A stretch of 64,000 bases of DNA from Cryptomeria japonica (lineage: Eukaryota; Streptophyta; Pinopsida; Cupressales; Cupressaceae). A model generated the notes under the pieces. It was not told the origin of the DNA. It worked only from the letters and a program-made list of their open reading frames with translations, and did no database searches. How positions within the stretch are numbered: position 1 is the stretch's first letter; every line of letters starts with the position of its first letter. This document shows, in pieces, positions 36,835 to 49,579 of this stretch. Location: positions 604,769,644-604,833,643 of the forward strand of contig NC_081415.1 in the NCBI RefSeq assembly GCF_030272615.1. Direction: 5' to 3'. The position numbers were made by a program, and so were the translations under genes.

Positions 36835-39614
36835 TGTGAGGCCTTGCCCTGACTCGTCCCAGAATTTCAGTGATTTTCATGTTGGAACTATTATGGATGC
36901 TTCATTTCTATGCATTATGGATATAGAACTTTATATGGTCTCAGGATTAGATAACATTGATATATTGATGCTTCATTTCTGTGCGTTATGAATATAGATT
37001 TTTATATGATTCTAGGATAGGATAACATTGAGAGGGTGTATGTCATTTATTTGATTTGCAGGACTTTATTATGATGTTAGAAATATTATGCATATCTTAT
37101 GAATGGATGAAATTTATAAGGATTATGATAATTGCTTATGTGGATTGCTTTGATATATGGTAAATTGATTTCTATGATGTCAATTGTATGCAGAGTGATT
37201 GATTTGTATTCTTATTTATGTGTTTAATATTATATGAGGCTATTTGGGAATTACTAATGTGTAATTGAGATGCACAGGAAAATTATCCATGTGACCATGG
37301 AAATAATATGGAGAATCAAGCCTAGGTCTATCTGCGATGTGAAGCCAAGGGTTGTCTATTTGGAGAGACAACCCCTCATTTGTAAACGCATTTTAATTTG
37401 TTAATGTTATTCTTGCATGAGTGTTCAATTTGGTAATTTGTTTAATTTATAAATTTCAATAGGTACAATTGCCATGTGTGTATTTGTGATGTGGAATTCT
37501 TTTTGTAGTGTCACTTGACACGTGTGTTGTATGTTGAGTTGGCATTGTCATGCCTCTTTTTGAGGAATTTATTTTACCAATATTATATTTCCAATTATCC
37601 TTGAAGATCCTAAGTAAACCTAGGATAGTGAACCATTAGGAGGGTCAACTCAGAGTTGACCCGTAGGTAAACTTTGGGTGGACTTTCAAAGGGTTAAACC
37701 AACTCCTAGAGTTAGTTTAGGAGCCATTTTAGTGGGCCATATGGTGTACCTATGGATGAAGGCCAAATTTGGCCATGTGTCCACTCCCTAGCACTTTTTT
37801 AACCTCCCCAAATATTGAGTTTCCCAATTTGACCGAATTTCATCTTTAGGAGAGCCTTCCTTGGTTAGATAACCTTCTTGATATGTGTCATTTGTTTTCC
37901 CCATTCCATTTCCTTTTTTGAGGTGCCTTGGTTAGGGAGTGTGTAAGGCCTTGGGAAGACCAACCAATATGAGCTCTCACTCTATCAAAGAGGTTGGAAA
38001 GAGTGAGAGAAGCCTTATTAGACAAGGGATTGAGACTTAGGAAGTTAATCACCCACTCTTCATCTTTGGAGACTAGTTCTTGAAATTTTTGAAGCACATT
38101 TAGGATAAAATTTTTGGCTAAGTGTTGGAGGAAAGAAGTGTGGATTTGGTCTGCTCTTCTCCAAACTATCCCTTGTAAACCCTTAGTATATTCAAGGTTG
38201 GTTCAATCTCTTTCCTTGTATGTTACAATTTTGCTTTGAAAGATTGCTTGAATGTAGTTTGTTTTCTTCCTTTGTGTTTAATTTGTGAAGAAATATATGT
38301 GATCTTTCACTTGTTTTGGTTATGCATTTTATTTGTGTTTTGGGAGTATCCAATGCCATCTCACCCTTGGGAGGGTAGAGTGGCCTTGGGGGTGGAAGGT
38401 TGTTTGACAACCTTATATTGAGAGGCTCTCTTTAAGAGAGTGATCTCAAGGGTTTGCTTATGTGACCCTCACTGCATAGTTTTGTTTATGCATTTGGGGG
38501 TCATAAGGGGAGATATTATGGCATGTATGTCTTGGGGGTCATAAGGATGGTGGGTCAATTCTGACTTGTGATGTGTTCTTGGTTGGCATGAGATGGCTTG
38601 TAATCTACTATTTTGCAGTTTCTTCTCAAGATACTTAGTCCACTTCCACCCATGTAAAAATCACATTAGGTGATGATGTTTAGCCTTGGGATGGGAATGT
38701 GTTTGTTGTGAGTTTTCCATGCTTGCTTGTGTATTGCTTGAGTGTAACCCATCTAGGTCTTGGTTATCCAATCTCGGGGGTGGCTTCTAGTAAGCCTAGG
38801 TTGGGAGGTGAGCCCTCCATGGTCACAAACTCAAGTTATATTGCAGGTTGCTTTGGGAAAGGATTGAAGGAAAAGCTTTGGAATTGTTCCTATTGTTGTA
38901 TTTTAGTTGCAAAAATGAAAGAGAAGAGTTTTCTGTTGTATTTATTTTGAAAAGGAAAATGTATTATTCAATTAAGCTTACCATGTAATATAATGTATTT
39001 TACTTGAGATGTTGATCTTTTATATAAGGAGAAAGTATTTTGAATTAATTCTGTAATATCAAAGTTGTTGGAAAACGAAGTTAATTATGTTCTTAACTAT
39101 TTAGATGCAGAAAGGAATGAGATGTTTTACTTTGTTTTAAATGTTGATTCAGAAAGGAAAGAGGTGTATTATTATGTTTTAAAACATTAATGCTTTTAAT
39201 CTTGTTGTTGTTAATCATGGGTTTTTTTTAGGAAATATTAGTTGCATCTATCTATAAAATTATTCTGGTACTTTTTACACATCCTATAAATGCATGTTAA
39301 GAAGAAAGCCATTAAACTAGAAAGATTAATTTGCAGCTATTAAAATTAGTCATTTTTGCTTAAGTTAAAAATTTGGAAATGCAATGTAGTAGGGAAAATA
39401 ATTTTAATGTTGTCATTTCTGTTCATTCTGTAAAAACGGTAAAATTACTCATTCTATAGATAAATAAAACTGACATATTTTGCATTCCATAAAATCTGAA
39501 AATAAATCTTAATATGCCCTAGTGAAAATAAAATAAAAGGGTTAACTCGTATTCTGTTATTGAAATAAAACAGTCTTTCTAAAACTATTGAAGTTCAGGT
39601 TTTACCATAGAAGG

Positions 39615-39721
<107 letters not shown>

Positions 39722-40045
39722 AGTGTATATAAATGGAATGAAATTATTGCCTTTAGAAAGAAAGAGAATAATAAAATAAACAATATAAGCGTGCACATGT
39801 ATTTATATATATATATATATTTATAATGAAATAGCAAAAAAAAAAGAGTATAGCTTTCAAACTTAAAATGAAATCCTAATGAAATCTATCTTGTAACTTT
39901 TTGAATCTCAATGCTGAAGCCATGCATGTTTTCTCAGGTTTTATATATATATATATATACCTGATATAAAAAACTATATATATAATATATATTTAATAAT
40001 AAAAAAGAAAAAAAGAGGGGTATACCGTGTTGCGGCGCGATCAAG

Positions 40046-40257
40046 CCACTGTGGTTAAACACAATGGATGGCGAGGGCCGAGCCACTGTGTTTAAACACA
40101 GTGGACGACATGGCCAAGCCACTATGGTTAAACATAGTGGACAGCGGGGGCCGAGTCACTATGTTCAAACATAGTGGATGAAACGCGGCATGAGAGCCGC
40201 CACTGTGGTTAAACACAATGGTCGGTAAGGGGCCGCCATTGTGGGTAACCACACTAG
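40046..40257 (+). repeat. GC-rich palindrome array in Tekay LTR 2
   Basis: Six 22-bp units begin at 40046, 40083, 40119, 40156, 40200 and 40236. The unit at 40083 is a perfect palindrome with arms CCACTGTG and CACAGTGG around TTTAAA. The units at 40119 and 40156 use CATAGTGG as right arm and (C/T)CACTATG as left arm. Confidence 0.9.
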
Positions 40258-41290
40258 ATGGCTCATAACTGCCACTATGAGTGCTTGCAGTGGTGCTCGG
40301 GGAGCCCCCTCTACCCTAGGTTTTTGGCCTCCCTTCTTTCTCCTCGCCACCATTATACCATGCAACACACACATTTACCCTAAGCAAAAAAAAAAGGAAA
40401 ATGAATGAATAAGAAACCCTAACCCATTTTTGGGTTAGGGGTAGAATTCAAAAAGAGAGGAAAACTTAATGAGCAACCCTAACCCTATTTCGGGATTAGG
40501 ATTTGCTCAATTATAAGGAAATGAGTTAATAGCTTGATATAAAAATAATAATAATAAATAACTCAACCCTAAATTAGGGTTTATAATTAAATATTATTCA
40601 AATATATATATATAACCATAAATCTTAAACTAGGGATTTAATATCTCCCAATATGGACTAAGGTGAAATCAAAACTTAATATAGACCTTATATATAAAGT
40701 TTACTTTAAAATTGGGGATTGAATATAATATAGTTTAATTAATCGCATATTTGAATTAATTTTATTAACTAGGGTAATTAAAGAGGAATTTTATTATTTT
40801 TTATATTTAATTAAATATGGATGTTGGATTAAATTTCCTTTGGGGAGATTTTTTATCATTGAATATTATTAATTGTATTATGTGAAATCTAGCCTATGAG
40901 GTCAATATTGGCCAAGAATTTAATAGTCAAAAAATTCAAGTTTTAGGGGATTTACAATTGACTTTAATATAAATTATATTTATTTGGCAATTATCATTAT
41001 TGAATTAGTTAGCCTTATTTGTTATATTTAAAAAGTGAATTTGTGTGCACTCAATTAATAAATTTTAATTTGAGATAACTCTATCATCATTTCATTTAGC
41101 CTTGAATATTTTAAATATTGTTGTGACATTTAATATTTCTTGATTAAGTTCTTTAGAATAACTTTATGTAACCAACTCCTTTATATTCTAGAGTTTAAAC
41201 ATAGTTAAGTCAAGACTTATTTTGCATTCTTATATTATCTTAATTAGTTTTATTAGGTTGTTTTAAAAAAAATTGTTGTTTCATTTTTTT

Positions 41291-41308
41291 TGCCCAAATG
41301 TTTGGGCA
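41291..41308 (+). repeat. Hairpin at the end of Tekay LTR 2
   Basis: Arms TGCCCAAA and TTTGGGCA with a two-base loop, five bases before the LTR end. The partial LTR has it at 43949-43966 with a different loop; LTR 1 lacks it. Confidence 0.85.
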
Positions 41309-41316
41309 CAACATTT

Positions 41317-41328
41317 TGGTATCAGAGC
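41317..41328 (+). promoter_or_regulatory. Primer-binding site, Tekay internal 2
   Basis: TGGTATCAGAGC, the initiator-Met tRNA site, three bases after LTR 2. Confidence 0.9.
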
Positions 41329-41443
41329 AAGGTTTCCAACACTAGGAACCTTTCTCCATTACATTTCACTTCAATTATTTAACTAATTAAATTTTCTCAA
41401 AAAATTATCTATTTATTTCATTTTATTTTATTTTCTCATAAGG

Positions 41444-43207
41444 ATGCCTCCTACTACGCGACAAGATTGGAAGCACGGTAGGGGTCATAGGCATGCATGT
41501 ATGGCATGTGAAGATGTTGATAGGGAGGAACTGGTTCCAGAAGGGAACCTAGAGGCTCCTCTCGAACGATCGGTTGACCCAAACTGAGACATCTTATTAG
41601 TGCTTCAGAACCTAATTGGGATAGTATAGGATAGGCCTCTAGTAGTTGACCATCATGCAGAAAACCAAAACTCAGGGAGCCATAGATCAGCAATTAGGGA
41701 ATGAAGTAGGAGTCCACCTCCTAATCCCTTAGAGGGCCAGGTTAAGCATGAGCTTGAGTCTGTTCATCTACCTAGACCACCTCTAGTAGCAGCACCTGTA
41801 TATTTTGAGAGAGCATGTTGTGATCCAGGGGATCTGATCAGAGAGGTTTTGCGCCTCCAGTCACCATCTTTTGGGGGATCTACCGATGGGGTAGAAGCTA
41901 AGGCTTGGCTTTTGAGCCTAGATTGGTGCTTTGCATTGCATTCCTATAAAAGCAATCTAAAGGCATGAGTAGCAGTTCACCTTTTAAGAGGAACGACCTC
42001 CACTTGGTGTAGACAGGAGGAATACAAGTGCGGCCTAGTTGAAGACACCCTCACATGGGAGATCTTTACAAAGAGGTTTAGGGAGACATACCTGTGGGAG
42101 CACTTCAGCTAGCGTGGGATAGATGAGTTCCACGATCTCTAGTAGAAGGGTCTCTTAATGACCCAGTATGAGAGTAAGTTCTTCAAGCTCCTACCATATA
42201 TTGATTACCTAAAGGACGAGAAGTTTCTCATCAACTATTTTATTAGGGGGCTGAATGTTGGGATAGCAGAACCGATGAGGATGGCCGCTCTAGGAAGCCT
42301 TCAGGTTGTCGTGGAGAAGGCCTTGATAGTAGAGGAAATTCATGTTAGGCCTCAAGATATGAGGGATCAGTTTCAAAACCAAATCCCTGCACTATAGTCT
42401 TTTGGATTTTTGAAATCCCACTGGAAAGACAACCACAAGAATACATCGAGGTCATTTAAACCCCCTCCTCCACAGCAATCATAGTAGAATCTGAGGTAGA
42501 GGCCCCCTTAGGGACATCAGGGCTTTAAACCCAAGCAATGGCATTCATAGGGTCCTAGGCGTGACCAGAGAGCATAGGGTACTTACACACATTCAGCACA
42601 GACTCCGCAGTCCTTCAAGGGTGGGTATAGTGGTTCGAGCAAGACAGGTGGACAGTCTTTCTCTAGGCCTTAGGGCATATAGTTTCAAGCATGCAGTTCT
42701 TGTTTCACATGTGGATCCATGGGGCACATGGTGAGAGAGTGTCTATAGGGTCGGATGGCAAGTAGTCAGAGGATGGCAGCATCAGAGCCTATGGTTGGGG
42801 ATAAGGGCAAGTCCCATAGGGTCTTGGCAATAGTTGACAACCACCAGGCAGAGCAGCAGACCATAGTTATTGAGGCTGCAAGTATGATCAGTGGTATCAG
42901 TGTTTCTATATTGTTTAACTCAGCAACTATTGACTCCTTTATATCTCCATTGGTTGTGGAGCATTGCGAGCTAGTGGCAATTAGGCAAGGTGTCAGTTGG
43001 GAAGTGGAGTTAGCTTCAGGGATTAGAGTGTTAGTGGAAACAAAGGTTAGGGAATATCAGCTCCAGATTGGTAATACCACCATGCTAGTAGACCTTAGAG
43101 TTACACTCGTCGGATCTTATGGCATCGTACTTGGCATGGACTGGCTTTATGCCCACAGAGCCAAGATGGATTATCACCAAAAAGAGGTTGAGTGTGAGGA
43201 TATATAT
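41444..43207 (+). pseudogene. Tekay gag and protease, internal copy 2 (truncated)
   Basis: ATG at 41444. The layout matches copy 1: gag domain at about 41810-42360, a fully canonical zinc knuckle at about 42690-42740 (CFTCGSMGHMVREC), and a protease whose active site reads LFNSATIDSFIS at about 42912, with the catalytic Asp changed to Asn. The open frame runs to about 43207, where the sequence jumps into the middle of an LTR; RT, RNase H and integrase are missing. Stops include TGA and TAG of the C to T type. Confidence 0.88.
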
Positions 43208-43971
43208 TAAATAACTCAACCCTAAATTAGGGTTTATAATTAAATATTATTCAAATATATATATATATATAACCATAAATCTTAAACTTGGGATTTAATA
43301 TCTCCCAATATGGACTAAGGTGAAATCAAAACTTAATATAGACCTTATATGTCAAGTTTACTTTAAAATTGGGGATTGAATATAATATAGTTTTATTAAT
43401 CACATATTTGAATTAATTTTATTAACTAGGGTTATTAAAGAGGAATTTTATTATTTTTTATATTGAATTAAATACGGATGTTGGATTAAAATTCCTTTGG
43501 GGAAATTTTTTATTATTGAATATTATTAATTGTATTATGCGAAATCTAGCCTATGAGGTCAATATTGGCCAAGAATTTAATAGTCAAAAATTTCAAGTTT
43601 TAGGGGATTTAAAATTGACTTTAATATAAATTATATTTATTTGGCAATTATCATTATTGAATTAGTTAACCTTATTTGTTATATTTAAAAAGTTAATTTG
43701 CTTGTGCTCAATTAATAAATTTTAATTTGAGATAACTCTATCATCGTTTCATTTAGCCTTTAGTATTTTAAATATTGTTGTGACATTTAATATTTCTCGA
43801 TTAAGTTAATTAGAATAACTTTATGTAAACAACTCCTTTATATTCCAGAGTTTAATCATAGTTAAGTCAAGACTTATTTTGCATTCTTATATTAGCTTAA
43901 TTATTTTTATTATGTTGTTTTAAAATAAAATTGTTGTTCCGATTTTTTTGCCCAAAAGTTTGGGCATGACT
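43208..43971 (+). repeat. Tekay LTR 3, last 0.76 kb only
   Basis: Matches LTR 1 from about 31200 and LTR 2 from about 40555 to their ends. The last bases (GGGCATGACT) have lost the CA. The break at about 43200 joins protease to LTR through short AT-rich similarity, so a deletion removed the rest of copy 2 and most of this LTR. Confidence 0.9.
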
Positions 43972-43976
43972 ATATG
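43972..43976. repeat. Target-site duplication ATATG, right copy
   Basis: Follows the decayed end of the partial LTR and matches 27632-27636. Confidence 0.9.
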
Positions 43977-46073
43977 CTCTGTACAGTCTTTAATAGTCTT
44001 ATCAAAGAATTCACCTTTCTCCTTATTCAACCTTTCCTTCATAGTCTCTTCATTAATTTTATCTATAATTAGAATATTTGAAGCAATGAATTTGGACAAT
44101 GTGTCCAATTTACCTAAAGATCAAGAAATATGATCTATCTTGCAATTTGGTGCAATCAATTTCAAAATAGGTAAAGTATCGTCAATGGCCTTAAATGATA
44201 AGGAGTTGCATTCAATGATCTTCTTTACGGAATCTAAAAGTACATATGTCACATTAGTAGGTCTGTAATCCATGGTGGAGTGCTAAGAGGAGTGTGATGT
44301 TCTATAGTTGGCTTCTTCTCATCTTCGGATTCCTTAACCATGTCTGTTGTCTTGCTTCCATATTTAACTTCTTCCTTATTCATTGTTTCTTCCTTATGCT
44401 CACTCTATTTTTCAACTTTATTTTCATCCTTACTATCATCCTTACTAACTGCCTTGCTGACTTCCAGTTCAGATATACTTTGTTCATGCCCTATTGGAAT
44501 ATCACTTTGTGCTTCTACTTCTGCTTCTACTGGTTTCTCAATGTTAATTTGAGTATCATTAGGGATGGTATATGGTTTCTTAACTTTAGTTGGTATCTCA
44601 ATATTCTGCTTAGAGTCAACAATGTTGATCGATGGCTCAGAGACCTCAATATTTGTAGCTTCATTTTTCTTTACCTTTGTAGTTTCCTTATCCATGAAAT
44701 TTTTAAAGTCCTGAGTGTCCACATTCATAGTAAAAAGAATGTCAGACTCTAGATTAGTGTCATCTTTTGTCATTTCCTCTACCTTCTCTTCAGATTGACT
44801 ATCAGTTTATGTCGGTGCCTCTGCAGTTATTGGTGGGGTGTCCTGTGCCAATGGAGGAAGGTTATCCTTAACCATGATATCAGATACACTATCAATTTTT
44901 CCTTTACCCTTATCAACCTTCTGACATACTTTAGCAAAAGATTTATCTATTTTTTGTCTATCCTTCTCTTATTTCTTCTCTATCTCAATAGAAAATATAT
45001 CCCACTTATCTGCAGTTTCATCTGCTATTTCCTTAATCCTACCGGCCATAAGACTAACTTGTCAGTGACCACTCACAAAAACTATTTTGTTTTCCTCTGA
45101 TATTAAATCATCAGTTTCCTATTTGGAATTAATAGGATGCACAACAAGTAGAGCCTCTACCTTTAATTTCTTATCAAGCTCCATAACAGACATTCTCTTA
45201 GCCTCTAACCTTAAGTATAAATCATTTGGCAAAATATCTATGACCTCTATAAGAACTTTTTTGTATATTTCTAGGTACAAAATAATACTTTCTTCTATGG
45301 TTTCCTTATCTAGATCCTTGAAAGAATAATAAAGTTTATTCACATTACCAAGGTTACCTTCTTAGGTGATTTAATTGATCATCTTTTCCGGTGTAAGATT
45401 ATCCTGTGCCTTAGGTTCTGGTTTCACTTCCCCATTCTTGTTAGTGATTACATTCATGTACATGTTCATCAAATCTTCGGACCCTAAACTTTGTATGTAA
45501 CAATGTATGTATGTCGTAGGGTCTTCAGCAAATGCGACTCCCTTTGGGATTCTAGAAAATGCACCAATAGAGTCATCTAGTTTTCCTATCTTAGAAATGA
45601 ACTTGAAAATGGGTCTAGGTCATTTTATGTTCTCCACAAAGGTAGAGTTTGCTACGAATTCGGGAATAGAAGATGAATATGCCATTGCGAAAGATAAATA
45701 CCTTTTAACTAAGAAATCTTTGAATGCTCTTAAAAGACCTTTGCTGCTTCACATTTAGAATGCCTTTGCTCAATTTCACTCTCTTCGAATGCTTGGATGC
45801 TTGGTGAATTGAAATGAGAAGTTACCGAGCCTTTATAACCAAAAATCAACTTACAACTATAATAAATGCTTCGTTGGTGAAGTGAAAAATCCACATATAT
45901 GTCGGTGAAAAATAAATATAACTTCTTACCATTAACCAAGGTTAAATGCATGATCTTCAATTTGTTGCCTTGCCCCCAAGGATTATTCCTTAGTTAGATG
46001 AAGAATCTCCTACCAGTGCAGAGACAAATTCATCAATTCTTTGATCTCTCTTCCTAATCCATTGTTTAGAAAA
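43977..46073 (-). pseudogene. Element F unassigned coding region
   Basis: Following gag on the minus strand there are about 2.1 kb with long open pieces in two frames: 45730-45960, 45119-45343, 44405-44773 and the stretches between. Part near 45750-45960 is mixed hydrophobic and aromatic (LYLFFTDIYVDFSLHQRS). The part at 44300-45100 is strongly Lys/Glu/Asp/Ser-rich and probably disordered. I recognise no protease D-S/T-G, integrase or RT motif and cannot name a family. Its place after gag suggests an element-encoded second product or captured sequence. Confidence 0.55.
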
Positions 46074-47024
46074 TTATTGCTTGATTTTAGTCACCTTTTC
46101 TTTGCCTTTGTTATTGGATCCTTTATTGTTCACTGCTACAGTCTTACTTCTACAAAATTTTGCAATATGTCCAATCTTGTTACATACATAACAACTTACA
46201 TTGTTTCTTTGAATAGCTTTTCCACAACCTTGACCGATTTGAGTTCTGCATTGATTAGATAAATATCCAAATCTACCACAAACATAACATTTCACATTCA
46301 TTTTGCAATTGTCCAAGTTATGACCATTTTTATTGCATTTGGAACATTGACCGATGGGTAAGTTTGTATTCTGATTATTCCTAAATCTGCACTGATTTGG
46401 TCCATTACCAAATTTGTTGTAATTAAAACATTTCCCATTGAATTTATAAGCATTAGGTTACCTTATCAGTTTGATGTGATCATGATTGTTTGCAGTCCTA
46501 GAACTTTCTCCATGTTCAAATCCAAGTCCAACTGTTTCTCCATCCAGTTTTTGACTCTTCAGCATATCATCAAGATTATCTGAACTCTTCTTGAATTTGT
46601 CTTTGTATTCATTTGCAGAGACCAACTCACTTTTCAAAGTGATGACTTGTCTCATAAGTTCCTCTTGGTCATGTTGCATGTGAATCAAATTAGTTTTAAG
46701 CATATCATTTTCATAACTAAGCCTTAGATATTCATTTCAACTTTCATTAAGTCTTCTGGCCAAATCTTCTTCATTCCTCTTTCTATCTTCAATATCCTTG
46801 CATTGTCTCATGGTAAAATATTGCATCTCATTCTTGATGTTACTATTCTCTTGTCTCAATTTCTTTGCAATATCTCTGAGAGTTTCCTTTATTTCATCAT
46901 CTTGATTTTGGAATTGCACATGCAATTTATTTCTCTTATTCTTTTCTATAACCAAGTTACCTTGAAGTGCTTTGATGAATTCCAAAGCAGTTCCGAGTTC
47001 ATATTCTAGTATGATATCCTTCAA
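46074..47024 (-). pseudogene. gag: Element F gag: coiled coil plus up to four zinc-knuckle-like motifs
   Basis: One minus-strand frame, broken by a few stops (near 46440 a TAA, near 46730). The N-terminal part at 46458-47024 is Lys/Glu/Gln-rich and likely coiled coil. Four knuckle-like motifs follow: CFNYNKFGNGPNQC (about 46400-46440; Tyr for the second Cys and no His), CSKCNKNGHNLDNC (about 46305-46350, canonical), CYVCGRFGYLSNQC (about 46248-46290, Tyr for His) and CYVCNKIGHIAKFC (about 46150-46195, canonical). Most Copia gags have one. The knuckles would bind element RNA. No usual Copia capsid block is recognised. Confidence 0.75.
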
Positions 47025-47138
47025 TTTTTTTGCATCAAAATCTTCAAGAGCTCCTTCTAACTATTGTCTCAATCTTTCCATCCGTACTAGTTTCAGAATC
47101 TTCCTCAAGTTGTTAGGCTTCTGCAAATAGAGGACAAG

Positions 47139-47150
47139 GCTCTGGTACCA
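47139..47150 (-). promoter_or_regulatory. Primer-binding site of element F
   Basis: On the minus strand TGGTACCAGAGC, one base off the initiator-Met site, two bases after the 5' LTR end. Confidence 0.85.
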
Positions 47151-47152
47151 AT

Positions 47153-47985
47153 TCTTAGATACTTGATCAGTCCCAAAGACACTGAAAGGGGGGGTGAATC
47201 AGTGTCTAACCAATAACAAAAATATTTAAACTTGTTTGCAAATTTATAACCCAAATTAATATACTGGTAAGAAAATAATAATTCAGTAAAGAGAAACAAA
47301 AGTATAACCATCAAGCACACCATAACACAAATATTTTTGGCAAGGAAACCTGGTAGGGGAAAAACCTCGGTGGGATTTGTGACCCACAATATTTACTCAC
47401 TGGCCAATATGAATAAATATTACTTATACATTTGGGGCCTTAACATGCAGGAAGGCCAACAACCTAGATCTCACTACTCAATCACAAAAATGGAGTCACA
47501 CTGACTACACAATTGGATGGTTAAATCCAATGACAATGTATTGCTCAAAATAGAATCTGCAATGCTGGATTGTGTACCGGTTTAAGCTCTATCAAATACC
47601 TCTACCATAAACCTTGCTTCGCTCTACTATGCTCTTATTCAATCATAAAATAATTACATCATAATGCATATACAGTTATTTGCTCTCATATACCACTTGC
47701 ATTCATTACCTAATTACATTTCCTTCCTTACAAAATGACCTACGAGATCTCATACATATATGAGTCTTTACAATACATCATGTCGGCTATACAATATAAT
47801 TTCCATGTTGGCTAGGAGTGCCAATAAGATCCTCTGTTAGTGTAGATTGGATGCCAGTGAGAATAGACTTGTAGTGCCTGCTAGTGCTGGTAGATGATGC
47901 CTGTTGTCGGTTTAACCTATTAACCATGTTACTAGTTGGTTGCCATCAATGACAACATCAACTATTCTCATCATAGTGTGTAATG
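47153..47985 (-). repeat. Element F 5' LTR, missing its outermost bases
   Basis: Matches 26075-26936. On the minus strand it should begin TGTTGG at its right end, but the match stops at 47985, about six bases short, where the LTR of element E starts. The inner end reads CTAAGA for CTAACA. Confidence 0.9.
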
Positions 47986-47987
47986 TC

Positions 47988-49508
47988 TATTGGTGTATGT
48001 ACAGAGTTTGATGACATGATGGTGTATGTTGTCATTGATGTCAATATGCTGAAGTATGAATGGGTATATTGAAGTAAGCAAACTGGCAAGAGAATTGGTA
48101 TGATGGTATGAAGTGAACTGATATGATGATGCGAACCAGTATATGAGAAAAGGTGAACTGGTATGTTGGAATGTGAACCGGTATATGCAAAGTTTGTATC
48201 GAGGTTTTATTTGATATGACTATAGGCTGGTAGTCTCAGCTTCAAGGTTTCTGGTTCATACATTCCAAGTCTATGTGATTCGATCAACAATATCCTATGA
48301 TGAGTTAGCATTGAAATGAAAATTAGATTGCGTTGCCACATCAGCCTTGTGTGCATGAAGAATCTTCTTGAGGATCTTGCATGAAGAAGATTGATTCTAT
48401 CCACCTCAAGAATGTGCAAAATCTCAGTAAATGGTGGAGAGCGCATGATGGGTTTTTTAGCTTCCAGAAGCAGTGAAGAATGGATGATGGAGAACATCTT
48501 GAGACTTGTTCAAGATTGTTTTACTCTATGTAATGTGTCTAAATGGTTAGGATTGGACCGATTGTATTGATAACCCAGATGCTTAGGGGTTTAGGGTTTA
48601 TGCTACCGACATAATTATTGTCTCTAAGGTTGATGATGATTTTTGTTTGAGTTTGTTGGCAAATGATTGTATGTGAAGTGATTCTTCCTAGACCAGAGAA
48701 GTGAGTAGATGCCTACAAAGTGTAATTCTAGATGTAAAGGAATTGAAGTGGATCTACCTTGGCATTAAGTGTTGTTATTAGATCAGTGTATTACCTATAT
48801 ACTTCTAACCATTTTAGCAGTTGGAAAATCCCTTTACCAGGTAGCTTTAACAGGCTTTTTGTAAATCCTTTAATAGGGTGACTCAAAATCATTGAGTTCT
48901 TTAAATCCTCTGACAAGGTAACCTTTAATAGGTTTTTAACCACTAACCGGGTATTTAGCCATCCCTTAACCGAGTGATCCCTAGCAGGATTGGTTCCTAG
49001 CCAAACCTGTTGTAGAGTCTTTAACCGAACTAGGCTCCTAATAGAGCTAACTTCAGAAGAGTTCAAGAACAACTTGTGGGTATTCATCCCCCATGGTTTT
49101 TCCTAGTTGGGTTTCCACATGAAAAATAAGTATGTCATGTGTGATTCTTTTTCATGTGACTTTTAGTGTTTTCTGTTAAGCGGTAATGCAAGTTGATCCA
49201 GTGGTCATTATATTTCTAATGTATTACTTGTTTAAGCATATGGGTGAAGTGGAAATGAGATATTAGGTTTTAAGGATTTGGGTGAAGTGGAAATGAGATA
49301 TAAGGTTTTGTGAAGATCTAAGTGTTACTGGTTTATGACTTAGAGTCACTGTGTTTTACCGGTATTGCCTTGATTTAGACCAGTGATGTTGTTTACCGGT
49401 TAGTGAAGTCTTTGATGTTTAGGTTGTGAAGGAATTTTTTGTCTATACTGATTCACCCCACCCCCTCTTAGTATCTGTTGAGTATTCACTGTTCATCATT
49501 ATTCATTA
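47988..49508 (+). repeat. Copia E LTR 1
   Basis: Begins TATTGGTGTATG (TG decayed to TA) and ends TTCATTA, 1,521 bp. It matches the middle LTR (53918-54237 plus 62172-63371, 1,520 bp). The end has the usual C-run and CTCTTAGTATC. Confidence 0.92.
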
Positions 49509-49510
49509 AT

Positions 49511-49522
49511 TTGTATCAGAGC
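49511..49522 (+). promoter_or_regulatory. Primer-binding site, Copia E internal 1
   Basis: TTGTATCAGAGC, one base off the initiator-Met site; the second copy at 63374 is exact. Confidence 0.88.
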
Positions 49523-49579
49523 ATCCTCTAGGTCCTTTGTGTTATAAGCTTAACTGCTTCAGGAAAAGATCCTATTCTA

